From: Planctomycetota bacterium
GTDB taxonomy: Bacteria > Planctomycetota > Planctomycetia > Pirellulales > Pirellulaceae
Direction of reading: 5' to 3'
Length of the DNA stretch: 34,551 bases
Assembly: GCA_024276655.1 (NCBI GenBank)
Contig: JAJRWU010000008.1
Coordinates: forward strand, 1-34,551
Under the pieces are notes generated by a model that worked only from the letters and a program-made list of their open reading frames with translations, made no database searches and had not been told where the DNA came from. A program made the position numbers and the translations under genes. Every line of letters begins with the position of its first letter. The stretch's first letter is position 1. This document shows positions 1 through 6,950 of the stretch, one piece after another.

Positions 1-1
1 C

Positions 2-637
2 GAACAGCTCATTCTCGACGCCATCGGGAGCATTGGCGGCGAACTCAAGCGGCCCTGGAAAGACGCGCAGATCGATTTTACGCCGCCGTTCCAAAGAGCA
101 ACCTACAACGACCTGTTCGCCGAACACGCCGGCGTCGACCCAACCGACGAAGCCGCCGTGGCCGCGTTAGCGAAAAAGCTGGGCTTCGACACCGCTGGCA
201 AACATGCCGATGTCATCAAGAACGAAGTGTTTGAGGAAAAAGTGGAAGACGCTCTGGTCGGGCCGATTTTTGTCACCGATTACCCCGCCAGCATTTGCCC
301 CTTAACAAAGCGAAAACGCTCGCAGCCGGAAGTCGCGGAACGTTTCGAGCTGTTTATTCAGGGCATGGAAATCGCGAATGCGTACACCGAACTGAACGAC
401 CCCGACTTACAAGAAGAACTGTTCAGCACACAATTGGCTGGGCTGCCGGAAGACGATTCCATGGCCCGCATGGACCACGATTTCATTCGCGCGTTGCGTT
501 ACGGCATGCCGCCTGCCGGAGGATTGGGCGTCGGTATTGATCGTCTTGTCATGTTGCTCACCGATACACAGAGCATTCGCGAAGCAATTCTCTTTCCTCT
601 GTTGCGGTCGGAAACGGCGTCGCCAACGAAGGAATAG
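2..637 (+). CDS. lysS: Lysyl-tRNA synthetase class II, C-terminal part (5' end outside window)
   Basis: This frame is open from the left edge of the window (codons from base 2) to the TAG ending at 637, so the start lies upstream. The enzyme charges tRNA-Lys with lysine in the cytoplasm. The visible 211 residues are the end of the class II catalytic domain: a stretch with ICPLTKRK, then ELFIQGMEIANAYTELNDP (motif around the lysine pocket), and the motif 3 block GLGVGIDRLVMLLTD followed by SIREAILFPLLR, which is characteristic of bacterial LysS. The protein ends about ten residues after motif 3, a normal ending. The next gene begins 89 bases downstream on the same strand. Identification rests on the motif 3 block and is very secure. 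Confidence 0.95.
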   Translation, partial: EQLILDAIGSIGGELKRPWKDAQIDFTPPFQRATYNDLFAEHAGVDPTDEAAVAALAKKLGFDTAGKHADVIKNEVFEEKVEDALVGPIFVTDYPASICPLTKRKRSQPEVAERFELFIQGMEIANAYTELNDPDLQEELFSTQLAGLPEDDSMARMDHDFIRALRYGMPPAGGLGVGIDRLVMLLTDTQSIREAILFPLLRSETASPTKE

Positions 638-726
638 CGCTGAAGGAATGGCGTGAGGGAATCGCTTCAGAAATAGAGTGAAGGAATACACGGCCGCGCG
701 AAGCGGCCCTTGCCGAAGGATTGGCC

Positions 727-2295
727 ATGTACAAGCTGCTTTTGTGTTGGCGTTATCTGCGCACGCGATATATCGCCCTGGCTTCGATTATCAGTGTTAC
801 GCTGGGCGTCGCGACGTTGATCGTCGTCAACAGCGTGATGGACGGCTTCACCGTCGAAATGCATCATCGCTTGAACGATGGGCTCTCCGATATTGTCTTC
901 GAGGGACGCGGCCTAAACGGCTTTCCCGACCCCGAATGGCATAAAGAAGAGATTCGCAAAGTGCTCGGCGACGATCTCAAGGGCATCACGGCCACGGTTG
1001 TCGTGCCCGCCATGTTCAATCTGACCGTGCAAGGCGAAAGCATGATGCAGCACGGCAGTTTGATCGGCATCGACCCTCAATCGTATGGAACGGTCAGCGA
1101 TTTTCCCCAGTATTTGCTCCACGCCGAGAACCGCGAGCGGTTGAGTTTTGCTCTCCGCGACGAGGGCTACGACAACCGCCTGCCGCCTTCCGGTTGGAAT
1201 TGGCGCCGAAAACGGATCACGCTCGAACGCGATTACTTGCGGCAAATGCAGGAAGCCGAGCGGTTGCGCCGCGAAGCATTGGGTGAGCCGGTCGCGATGA
1301 ACACGCTCCCCGCGGCGGAAACGCCCGTAACCGAAGCAGCGCCCGAAACAGCGGGGCCGATCGATCCTTTTCAAAGGAAACGCCAGGCCGCGGCGGAGGA
1401 ACATGTGTTCGACGAAATGAAGCAGCAGCATCCTGGCGTGGTGCTGGGAATTGGCATCGCCAGCCATCGTTATCGCGGCGCCGATAAAGAAGTCAAGGAT
1501 ATTTTCTATTGCCGCCCCGGCGACGACATTCAAATATCATTCCCCACCGCGGGGCAGCCTCAAATCGTGGCGGACAATTTCACCGTGGTCGATTTCTACG
1601 AAAGCAAAATGAGCGAATACGATCATACTTTCGCTTTCGTGCCGCTCGATCATTTGCAGGAAATGCGCGGCATGGTCGACCCGCTCACCGGCGTGCCCAG
1701 TGTGACGCAGATCCAAATTCGGCTGCACGACGGCGTCGACCTGGAAGCCGCCCAACAGAAACTTTACGACCGCTTCCCGCCCCAGCAGTTTGGCTACAGC
1801 ATTCGCACCTGGCAACAATTGCAGGGGCCTTTGCTGCAAGCCGTGCAAATGGAAACCACCTTGCTGAATATTCTTTTGTTTTTGATCATCGCGGTGGCCG
1901 GGTTCGGCATTCTGGCCACGTTCTTCATGATTGTGGTGGAAAAAACTCGTGATATCGGCGTGTTGAAATCCTTGGGCGCTTCGAGCCGCGGAGTGATGAC
2001 GATTTTTCTCACGTATGGATTTTCACTGGGCATCGTGGGTTCGGGCGTCGGCATCCTGATTGGTTTGTTATTCGTGGTGTATATCAATACGATTGCGGCG
2101 GGTTTGGAATGGGTGACCGGCCGCCCGGTATTCGATCCAACGGTCTATTATTTCCAACAGATACCAACCGTCATAGAACCGTTCACCGTTGGGTGGATCG
2201 CATTAGGATCGGTGTGCGTGGCCATTGTGGCCAGCGTGCTGCCGGCATTGCGCGCCGCCCGGCTTCATCCTGTCGAGGCGCTGCGTTATGAATAA
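727..2295 (+). CDS. ABC transporter permease, LolC/LolE (FtsX/MacB-like) type
   Basis: This is a 522-residue inner-membrane permease of the type that extracts lipoproteins or other lipophilic substrates from the membrane. An N-terminal membrane segment (about residues 16-38, following MYKLLLCWRYLRTRYIALAS) leads into a large periplasmic domain (about 40-375), then three membrane segments near 380-405, 430-455 and 485-515. The segment EKTRDIGVLKSLGASSRGV is the FtsX-family cytoplasmic coupling loop, and the end ALRAARLHPVEALRYE is typical of the family. The ATG at 727 is preferred over a TTG at 721 because GAAGGA lies 7 bases upstream of it. Residues about 158-235 form a charged, Pro/Glu-rich insertion not usual in LolC/E. 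The stop codon overlaps the start of the ATPase gene, so the two should be translated together. Which Lol-like substrate it handles cannot be told. Confidence 0.9.
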   Translation: MYKLLLCWRYLRTRYIALASIISVTLGVATLIVVNSVMDGFTVEMHHRLNDGLSDIVFEGRGLNGFPDPEWHKEEIRKVLGDDLKGITATVVVPAMFNLTVQGESMMQHGSLIGIDPQSYGTVSDFPQYLLHAENRERLSFALRDEGYDNRLPPSGWNWRRKRITLERDYLRQMQEAERLRREALGEPVAMNTLPAAETPVTEAAPETAGPIDPFQRKRQAAAEEHVFDEMKQQHPGVVLGIGIASHRYRGADKEVKDIFYCRPGDDIQISFPTAGQPQIVADNFTVVDFYESKMSEYDHTFAFVPLDHLQEMRGMVDPLTGVPSVTQIQIRLHDGVDLEAAQQKLYDRFPPQQFGYSIRTWQQLQGPLLQAVQMETTLLNILLFLIIAVAGFGILATFFMIVVEKTRDIGVLKSLGASSRGVMTIFLTYGFSLGIVGSGVGILIGLLFVVYINTIAAGLEWVTGRPVFDPTVYYFQQIPTVIEPFTVGWIALGSVCVAIVASVLPALRAARLHPVEALRYE

Positions 2296-3103
2296 ACCAC
2301 AAGAGCTTGAGCGGAATGTTGTTGTTCATCGCCGGCGCAAAAACGGTGGCGCTCCCGTGAAAAAAAAGGGCCAATCCCAGCGTATCGACGGCCCGCACGG
2401 ATCGGGTTATTTGTCGACGCGATCTTTGGTGAAGAGCTACTACAAGGGGAAAATCGAAATCCCCGTGTTGCGGGGCGTCGATTTGAATGTCGTGCAGGGC
2501 GAATTCACGACCATCGTGGGGCAAAGCGGCTCCGGCAAGAGCACGCTCCTGCACTTGTTGGGTGTTTTAGACGCGCCCGATTCGGGCGAAGTGTATTTTG
2601 ACGGCCAGCAAATCGATAACCTTCCCGCCTCCGCCCGGGAGTTGCTGCGAAACCGCACCTTCGGGATGATCTTTCAGTTTTATCATCTGTTGCCCGAACT
2701 CACGACGCTCGAAAACGTGCTAGCGCCCTGCATGATTCGAGAGAGTGTTTGGGGATACTGGCGCCGCCGCCGGCAATACAAACAACGGGCCGAGGCATTG
2801 CTGGAGCGGGTCGGGCTTTCGCATCGGCTGCGGCACCGGCCAAGCGAACTTTCCGGCGGCGAAATGCAACGCGCCGCCATTGCGCGGGCGCTGATTCAGT
2901 CGCCGCAACTTCTGCTGGCCGATGAGCCGACCGGCAATCTTGACGAAACCACCGGCCAGGAAATCTTCTCGCTGCTGAAGTCGCTCAACACGGAGCAACA
3001 ACTTACCATCGTGATGGTCACGCACGATCGGCGAATCGCCTGTCAGACCGACCGCGTCGTGCAGTTGGTCGAGGGCCGCGTGGTGGAAAATCCGTCTTCC
3101 TGA
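2288..3103 (+). CDS. lolD: ABC transporter ATP-binding protein, LolD-like
   Basis: This 271-residue ATPase powers the neighbouring permease. Seen in order: Walker A GQSGSGKST (about 78-86), Q-loop in MIFQFYHLLPELT (about 127-139), signature LSGGEMQRAAIARAL (about 188-202), Walker B LLLADEPTGNLD (about 208-219), and H-loop MVTHD (about 243-247). The family and the permease next door match the LolCDE/MacB group. The ATG at 2288 overlaps the permease stop by 8 bases, indicating translational coupling. A longer reading from a GTG at 2225 would lie inside the permease gene and is unlikely. There is an unusual basic N-terminal tail of about 40 residues (HRRRKNGG, VKKKGQ) before the normal LolD start. 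The gene symbol reflects family similarity only. Confidence 0.9.
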   Translation: MNKPQELERNVVVHRRRKNGGAPVKKKGQSQRIDGPHGSGYLSTRSLVKSYYKGKIEIPVLRGVDLNVVQGEFTTIVGQSGSGKSTLLHLLGVLDAPDSGEVYFDGQQIDNLPASARELLRNRTFGMIFQFYHLLPELTTLENVLAPCMIRESVWGYWRRRRQYKQRAEALLERVGLSHRLRHRPSELSGGEMQRAAIARALIQSPQLLLADEPTGNLDETTGQEIFSLLKSLNTEQQLTIVMVTHDRRIACQTDRVVQLVEGRVVENPSS

Positions 3104-3166
3104 AGTGTTTGAACTGCTACGAGCTGCCGCGTTTTCAACAATCCGTTTTTCGCGGAGAAACCGCGA

Positions 3167-3347
3167 CTAGTCGGTGGCGACCCAGCCGCCCTGATGCCCG
3201 ATTTTGCGGAGCAGGTCGGCGCTCGTGCGCGGCGGACATCGTAGAACGCGTGCGAGAGGTCTTTGGCGCCGATGTGCTCGGCGAAGTCCACACCAGATTT
3301 TCGGCGAAATCGATCAGATCCTTCGCGGCTTCTGTATTGTCAACCAT
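3167..3347 (-). pseudogene. Decayed small gene of unknown function, two frameshifts
   Basis: On the minus strand an ATG at 3347 has a strong ribosome-binding site (GGAGG, 4-5 bases before it). The frame begins VDNTEAAKDLIDFAENL, but a coherent protein continues only if the frame is changed twice: next VDFAEHIGAKDLSHAFYDV, then ADLLRKIGHQGGWVATD ending at a TAG (3167-3169). Each shift is repaired by adding one base, near 3290 and near 3220. The reconstructed product is about 58 residues, soluble, helical and of no family I recognise. Open frames on the plus strand across the same bases show no ribosome-binding site or recognisable protein and look like shadows. This is either a true remnant or a gene damaged by sequencing errors. 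Confidence 0.5.
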
Positions 3348-3567
3348 CGTTCCTCCGTGAGACGCAGCGGCGGTGCGTCTGGATCGTGCGCGGGGCTAGT
3401 CACCGCACTTGGCAGGCTGCTTCGTATTTTTCCAAGTGTTTCATCCTCGCAGTGTTTTCTGCTAGAATCGGTCAGTCAATTCGCGCGATGGGTAAGTCGC
3501 TGGCTGCCGCCCGGTTAGCTCAGTCGTTCCGTGCCTCCCCTCCGCAACCATTTCGCATGAAATCACG

Positions 3568-3864
3568 ATGACAGCCCAAGCCAGAAACATTCGCGTTACT
3601 TTCCACAAGACGGGACCAACCCTCGCTCGCGACAAGGTCACGGTTCTGCCAACAGAGATGTCTGATCCATCGCACCCCGTTGGCGACTCATGGCTCGAAG
3701 AAGATATTATCTTTGTGGCCGTGTACCTCGCTGTTCCCTACTTCCCGGACGAAGAGATCAAACCACAACTGCGTCGCCATGGATTCGATTGGGGCCGCCA
3801 AGCGCAAGACGTTTATCAGGAACATGCGGACGAACACATCGTGTTCCAAGACAAGAATAATTGA
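3568..3864 (+). CDS. Small hypothetical protein
   Basis: This open frame encodes 98 residues from an ATG at 3568 to a TGA. The product is soluble, mixed in composition and acidic overall, with a run DIIFVAVYLAVPYFPDEEIKP that could be a beta strand followed by a loop and helix (PQLRRHGFDWGRQAQDVYQEH). There is no signal peptide. The ribosome-binding site is not clear. I do not recognise the family. It lies between the decayed minus-strand gene and the toxin-antitoxin pair, a segment typical of accessory small genes. The amino-acid composition looks protein-like and the antisense frame does not, so it is listed as probable rather than certain. Confidence 0.5.
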   Translation: MTAQARNIRVTFHKTGPTLARDKVTVLPTEMSDPSHPVGDSWLEEDIIFVAVYLAVPYFPDEEIKPQLRRHGFDWGRQAQDVYQEHADEHIVFQDKNN

Positions 3865-4123
3865 GATGGGGCGGAACTGATCGAATAGCGGGGCGGTGTC
3901 CATTCGGGAACGCGGCAGAGTTTGAATGTTGTTGCTCGCGGGAACGGGGGCTTGGTACACTGGATGTGGTGTTGAGCGGCCTTCGGTTGGTAGTGCGTTG
4001 GCCGATTCACATTGATGGTGGGATCGCTGGGTTGATGGCGTATTCCAAGACGCTCCCGAAACCATTGCAATCGCAACGTTCGGTGATAGCAGTTGACATA
4101 ATACATGGCAGGCATGAGAAACG

Positions 4124-4351
4124 ATGATGGACGTAAACACGGATTCCATTTTCAATCTGAGCCCGCCGGAAAAACTCCAGCTTGTGGAGGATCTTTGGGA
4201 TGACCTGGCAGCTGATCCTTCGGAGGTGCCCATCTACGATTGGCAAAAGGAGGAGTTGGCCCGACGAAAGGCCAACCTGATGAATAATCCGTCCGTTGGT
4301 TTATCCTGGGAAGAAGTCAAACGTAGGGTTCGAAACCAGTATGGCCGCTGA
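4124..4351 (+). CDS. Addiction-module antitoxin, RelB-like (TIGR02574 type)
   Basis: This encodes a 75-residue acidic antitoxin that should bind and neutralise the toxin made from the next gene and, with it, repress the operon. The sequence FNLSPPEKLQLVEDLWDDLA followed by WQKEELARRKANLMNNPSVGLSWEEVKRRV is the hallmark pattern of the putative addiction module component family: an N-terminal helix with LxxPExLxLVxDLWD and a C-terminal SWEEVKxR toxin-binding segment. Two ATG codons in tandem (4124 and 4127) could serve as start; there is no strong ribosome-binding site. The toxin ATG at 4341 lies inside the end of this gene, an 11-base overlap that is typical of coupled antitoxin-toxin pairs. 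Confidence 0.88.
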   Translation: MMDVNTDSIFNLSPPEKLQLVEDLWDDLAADPSEVPIYDWQKEELARRKANLMNNPSVGLSWEEVKRRVRNQYGR

Positions 4352-4640
4352 TTTGATTATTGCACCCGAAGTAGAGTTCGATATTAGCGAGGCTTATGGA
4401 TGGTACGATGACCATCGATCGGGATTAGGAGAAGAGTTTTTCAGTTGCGTCGACGCTTGTATTCAAAGAATCCGTCGTGTGCCTGAGATGAACGCTAAAA
4501 TACACGAAGAATACCGCCGTGCGTTGATCAGACGATTTCCTTACGCGGTATTTTATGAATTTACAGAAGAGACTGTTACCGTTTACTGTATCTTTCACAC
4601 ATCCCGTGATCCCGAGAAATGGCGACGGCGGTTACCGTAA
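4341..4640 (+). CDS. RelE/ParE-superfamily toxin
   Basis: This encodes a 99-residue toxin, the usual length of the family. After a short strand (LIIAPEVEFDISEAYGWYDDH) come the helix GLGEEFFSCVDACIQRIRRVPE, then EYRRALIRRFPYAVFYEFTEETVTVYCIFHTSRDPEKWRRR, which matches the ParE/RelE core: the R-RFPY-V-Y motif and the C-terminal strand ending with H-SRDPxxWR. Family members either cut ribosome-bound mRNA (RelE) or poison gyrase (ParE); the sequence does not decide which. The start at 4341 is chosen because it overlaps the antitoxin gene by 11 bases; an upstream GTG at 4296 would add unrelated residues read from inside the antitoxin. The pair is isolated, with no mobile element recognised next to it. 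Confidence 0.88.
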   Translation: MAADLIIAPEVEFDISEAYGWYDDHRSGLGEEFFSCVDACIQRIRRVPEMNAKIHEEYRRALIRRFPYAVFYEFTEETVTVYCIFHTSRDPEKWRRRLP

Positions 4641-4806
4641 TTCTAGGCGCCGACGAACAATGTGCTGAACCTGACTGCGAACCACCTCAATGATTAGACG
4701 GAGATTTCCGTGCAGCAGGTTAGCATGATCGTTACTGCTCTTGCGATTCCAGAGCCCGCTTGAAAGCGTCGCGGGTTATGTGTGGCCGTTTGGCACGACA
4801 ATTGCG

Positions 4807-4956
4807 ATGCTTTATAGACGGACGAGCGTGGCGTTTGTGCTGTTGCTCGTTTGTTGTACGTGGCTGAAATGGGTCTGTGGGGCCGAAATGAGAAGAGGCG
4901 CCCAGCCAACGGGGCCGGAAACAGTGAAGAAGGCAAGTCGTCAACCTCTTATTTAA
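4807..4956 (+). CDS. Possible 49-residue secreted peptide or 5' fragment of a lost gene
   Basis: An ATG at 4807 opens a 49-residue frame beginning MLYRRTSVAFVLLLVCC, a positively charged start followed by a hydrophobic core and a possible signal-peptidase site in WVCGAE. After that the frame runs only about 27 residues (RRGAQPTGPETVKKASRQP) before its TAA. This could be a small secreted peptide, the remaining 5' end of a longer secreted-protein gene that has been lost, or chance. No clear ribosome-binding site precedes it. Listed at low confidence because the export signal looks real but nothing downstream supports a full protein. Confidence 0.22.
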   Translation: MLYRRTSVAFVLLLVCCTWLKWVCGAEMRRGAQPTGPETVKKASRQPLI

Positions 4957-5037
4957 TAACGGTTTACGAATGTTTCCGCCATGGCGGGAAGAGGCCGGCC
5001 ACGAGCGGCGAAGGGTTTCGAACGACAGAGAAGCGAG

Positions 5038-5155
5038 CCGCCTTAAACGGCGGTCGTGATCAGCACAAGCGAGTTGCGCATCCTTTGGAACGGGGTGTTC
5101 AACTCGCTTGTTGCATTTTTGCTGTACGATTTCGCTGAACCGGTGCAAAATGCAA
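5038..5155. other. Cluster of three strong hairpins, candidate structured RNA or repeat
   Basis: Three inverted repeats follow one another: CCGCC/GGCGG at 5038-5053 with a 6-base loop; a perfect 12-base stem ACAAGCGAGTTG/CAACTCGCTTGT at 5065-5111, which can be extended inward by further pairs between 5078-5083 and 5093-5098; and TTGCATTTTTGC/GCAAAATGCAA at 5111-5155, one bulged T. The second and third stems abut. None is followed by a run of T, so they are not ordinary terminators. No gene overlaps them convincingly. A small RNA, a leader of the propeller gene 145 bases downstream, or a dispersed repeat are all possible. Confidence 0.4.
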
Positions 5156-5299
5156 CGCGCCGACCCTGCTGCCAGCGTGCTATTTCGATACCCGATCGAA
5201 CGCCCCATTGCGCCGTCCTGGCATGTTATCATGCACACCTGAATATGCAGATGATGTCAGCATCCGCCACGTCGGCGCACACCTGGGAATCGAACTCCG

Positions 5300-6831
5300 A
5301 TGACGCACAAAAGATTTTCTGTTTTTGTTTTCATGGCGTTGCTGCTGTTTTTCGCGGCGCCGCTTCGAAGCGGCGAACCGCTCAACATCGGCTCGCGGCG
5401 GGAACTTTTCGTCGATGATTTTCTGATCGAGAAGTTGTCGGGCGAGGCGGAGTTGCGGCTGCATCATCCCACGCCGCGAGAACTGGCCATCGTTCACGAC
5501 GCCCCCTGGGAGGGGACCAGTTCCGGCTACCATACCGTGTTTCAAGATGGCGACCTCTACCGCATGTATTATCGCGGCTTGCAGCTCGACGTGAGCAAGG
5601 GCCGAATCAGCACCGGGCGGCACGAGCCGTTTTATTGTTACGCCGAGAGCCAGGACGGCGTCCACTGGAACAAACCGGACCTGGGGCTGGTCGAATTCGA
5701 AGGCTCCAAGAAAAACAACATCATTCTTCGCGGCGTCGGCACGCACAACTTCGCGCCCTTCAAGGACGAGAACCCAAACTGTGCGCCGGAGGCGCGTTAC
5801 AAGGCGTTGGGCGGTATTATGTCGGAAGGCGGTTTGTTCGCTTTCCAATCAGCCGACGCATTCATTGGTCGTTGATGCATGACAAACCCGTGATCACCAA
5901 CGGCGCCTTCGACTCACAGAATCTCGCCTATTGGGATAGCTCCCTCGGAAAGTACCGCGCCCATTGGCGGATTTTCACCGGCGGCGAGACAACCAAAAAG
6001 GTCTGGAAACCGACCGGCGACCGCGCGATTCGCACCGGCGTATCAGACGACTTCCTGCATTGGGGCCAATCCACTGATTTGACCTACCTCGATTCGCCGC
6101 CGGTGGAACTCTATACGAATCAAATCAAACCGTATTACCGCGCGCCGCATATTCACATCGGCCTGCCGACGCGCTATATCGAGCGGGGCTGGTCCGACTC
6201 AATGCGTGCTCTGCCCGACCGCAAACTGCGCGAGTTGCGCGCCTCGGCCCACGTGCGTTACGGCACGGCCCTCACTGAATGCATGCTCATGGCCAGCCGG
6301 GACGGCGTTCAATTCAAACGCTGGAATGAAGCGTTCATGCGTCCTGGCATCGGCCGCCCGGGAACCTGGCTCTACGGGCAACATTATGTCGCCTGCCATG
6401 TGGTGGAAACCGCCTCTTCGCTGCCGGGCGCGCCACCGGAGCTTTCGCTCTACTCCACCGAAAGCAATTGGCACGGCAAGGGCGGCCTGCTCCGTCGCTA
6501 CACATTGCGGCTCGACGGCTTCGTTTCGATGCATGCTCCCTACGAAGGCGGCGAGTTTCTTTCCCGGCCACTCATTTTCTCCGGCGACCGCCTGACGTTG
6601 AACTTCTCCACGTCGGCGGCTGGAAGCGTGCGCGTGGAAATACAAGAACTCGATGGAACGCCGGTTTCTGGATATGCGCTCGCCGACTGCCCGGAACAGT
6701 TCGGCGACGCCTACCAACACACGGTAACCTGGAAAAACGGCGGCGATGTCGGCCAACTCGCCGGACGCCCGCTTCGCCTGCGGTTCCAACTCAACGACGC
6801 CGACCTCTACTCGCTACAATTTGTAAAATAG
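5300..6831 (+). pseudogene. Secreted beta-propeller glycoside-hydrolase-like protein, broken by a one-base frameshift
   Basis: The ATG at 5300 starts an export signal (MTHKRFSVFVFMALLLFFAAP) followed by LNIGSRRELFVDDFLIE and YHTVFQDGDLYRMYYRG. This resembles the GH32/GH43-like five-bladed propeller proteins common in planctomycetes, which are mostly of unknown substrate. The frame stops at 5873-5875, but the protein plainly continues in another frame as IHWSLMHDKPVITNG and on to a TAG ending at 6831. Adding one base near 5857-5859 turns the junction into the usual SADGIHW blade motif, so a single G is probably missing. Restored length is about 510 residues. The C-terminal part (about 420-510) resembles a beta-sandwich. 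A true mutation or a sequencing error are both possible. A hairpin at 6868-6901 can end transcription. Confidence 0.75.
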
Positions 6832-6867
6832 AACCGCTAGAATTCGCGGTGGAGCGCCGGCGAATCT

Positions 6868-6901
6868 AAAAGCCCGCCATTTCCGAAATGCCGGGCTTTT
6901 T
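6868..6901 (+). terminator. Hairpin with T-run after the propeller gene
   Basis: An inverted repeat AAAAGCCCG-C-CATTTC / GAAATG-C-CGGGCTTTT with one C:C mismatch and five T at its end lies 37 bases after the stop codon. It has the form of a Rho-independent terminator. It also belongs to the GCCCGGC palindrome family found at six other places in this window, so it may be repeat-derived. Confidence 0.6.
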
Positions 6902-6950
6902 AACACCCTGAAAACCCCCCGAATATCACCCACCCTTTTGAAACGCCGCC

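Larger units (their letters stand above)
4641..5299. other. Gene-poor interval of about 660 bases
   Basis: No convincing conserved gene lies between the toxin gene and the propeller gene. The longest open frame (minus strand, 4732-5238) has a low-complexity Arg/His/Cys-rich product and crosses strong hairpins, so it is not called. A short plus-strand frame at 4807-4956 with a signal-peptide-like start is listed separately, as is the hairpin cluster at 5038-5155. A small inverted repeat GCATG/CATGC sits near 5223-5236, about 65 bases before the next gene, and could be an operator, though nothing supports that beyond symmetry. Confidence 0.5.

Noticed and set aside
3505-3570. tRNA-like start CCCGGTTAGCTCAGT
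   Set aside because: It resembles the 5' acceptor and D-arm of a tRNA, but no anticodon arm, T-arm or closing acceptor strand follows.
4093-4124. TTGACA before the antitoxin gene as a sigma-70 -35 box
   Set aside because: No acceptable -10 box lies at 16-18 bases; the match is likely chance.
4732-5238. Minus-strand open frame of 168 codons
   Set aside because: Its composition (Arg/His/Cys-rich) is unlike a folded protein, it crosses three strong hairpins and has no ribosome-binding site. A conserved repeat explanation is more likely.
5283-5305. Antisense T-arm-like sequence GGGAATCGAACTCC
   Set aside because: Only the T-arm-like stretch is present; no other tRNA arms can be folded around it, and the propeller gene starts in the same place.
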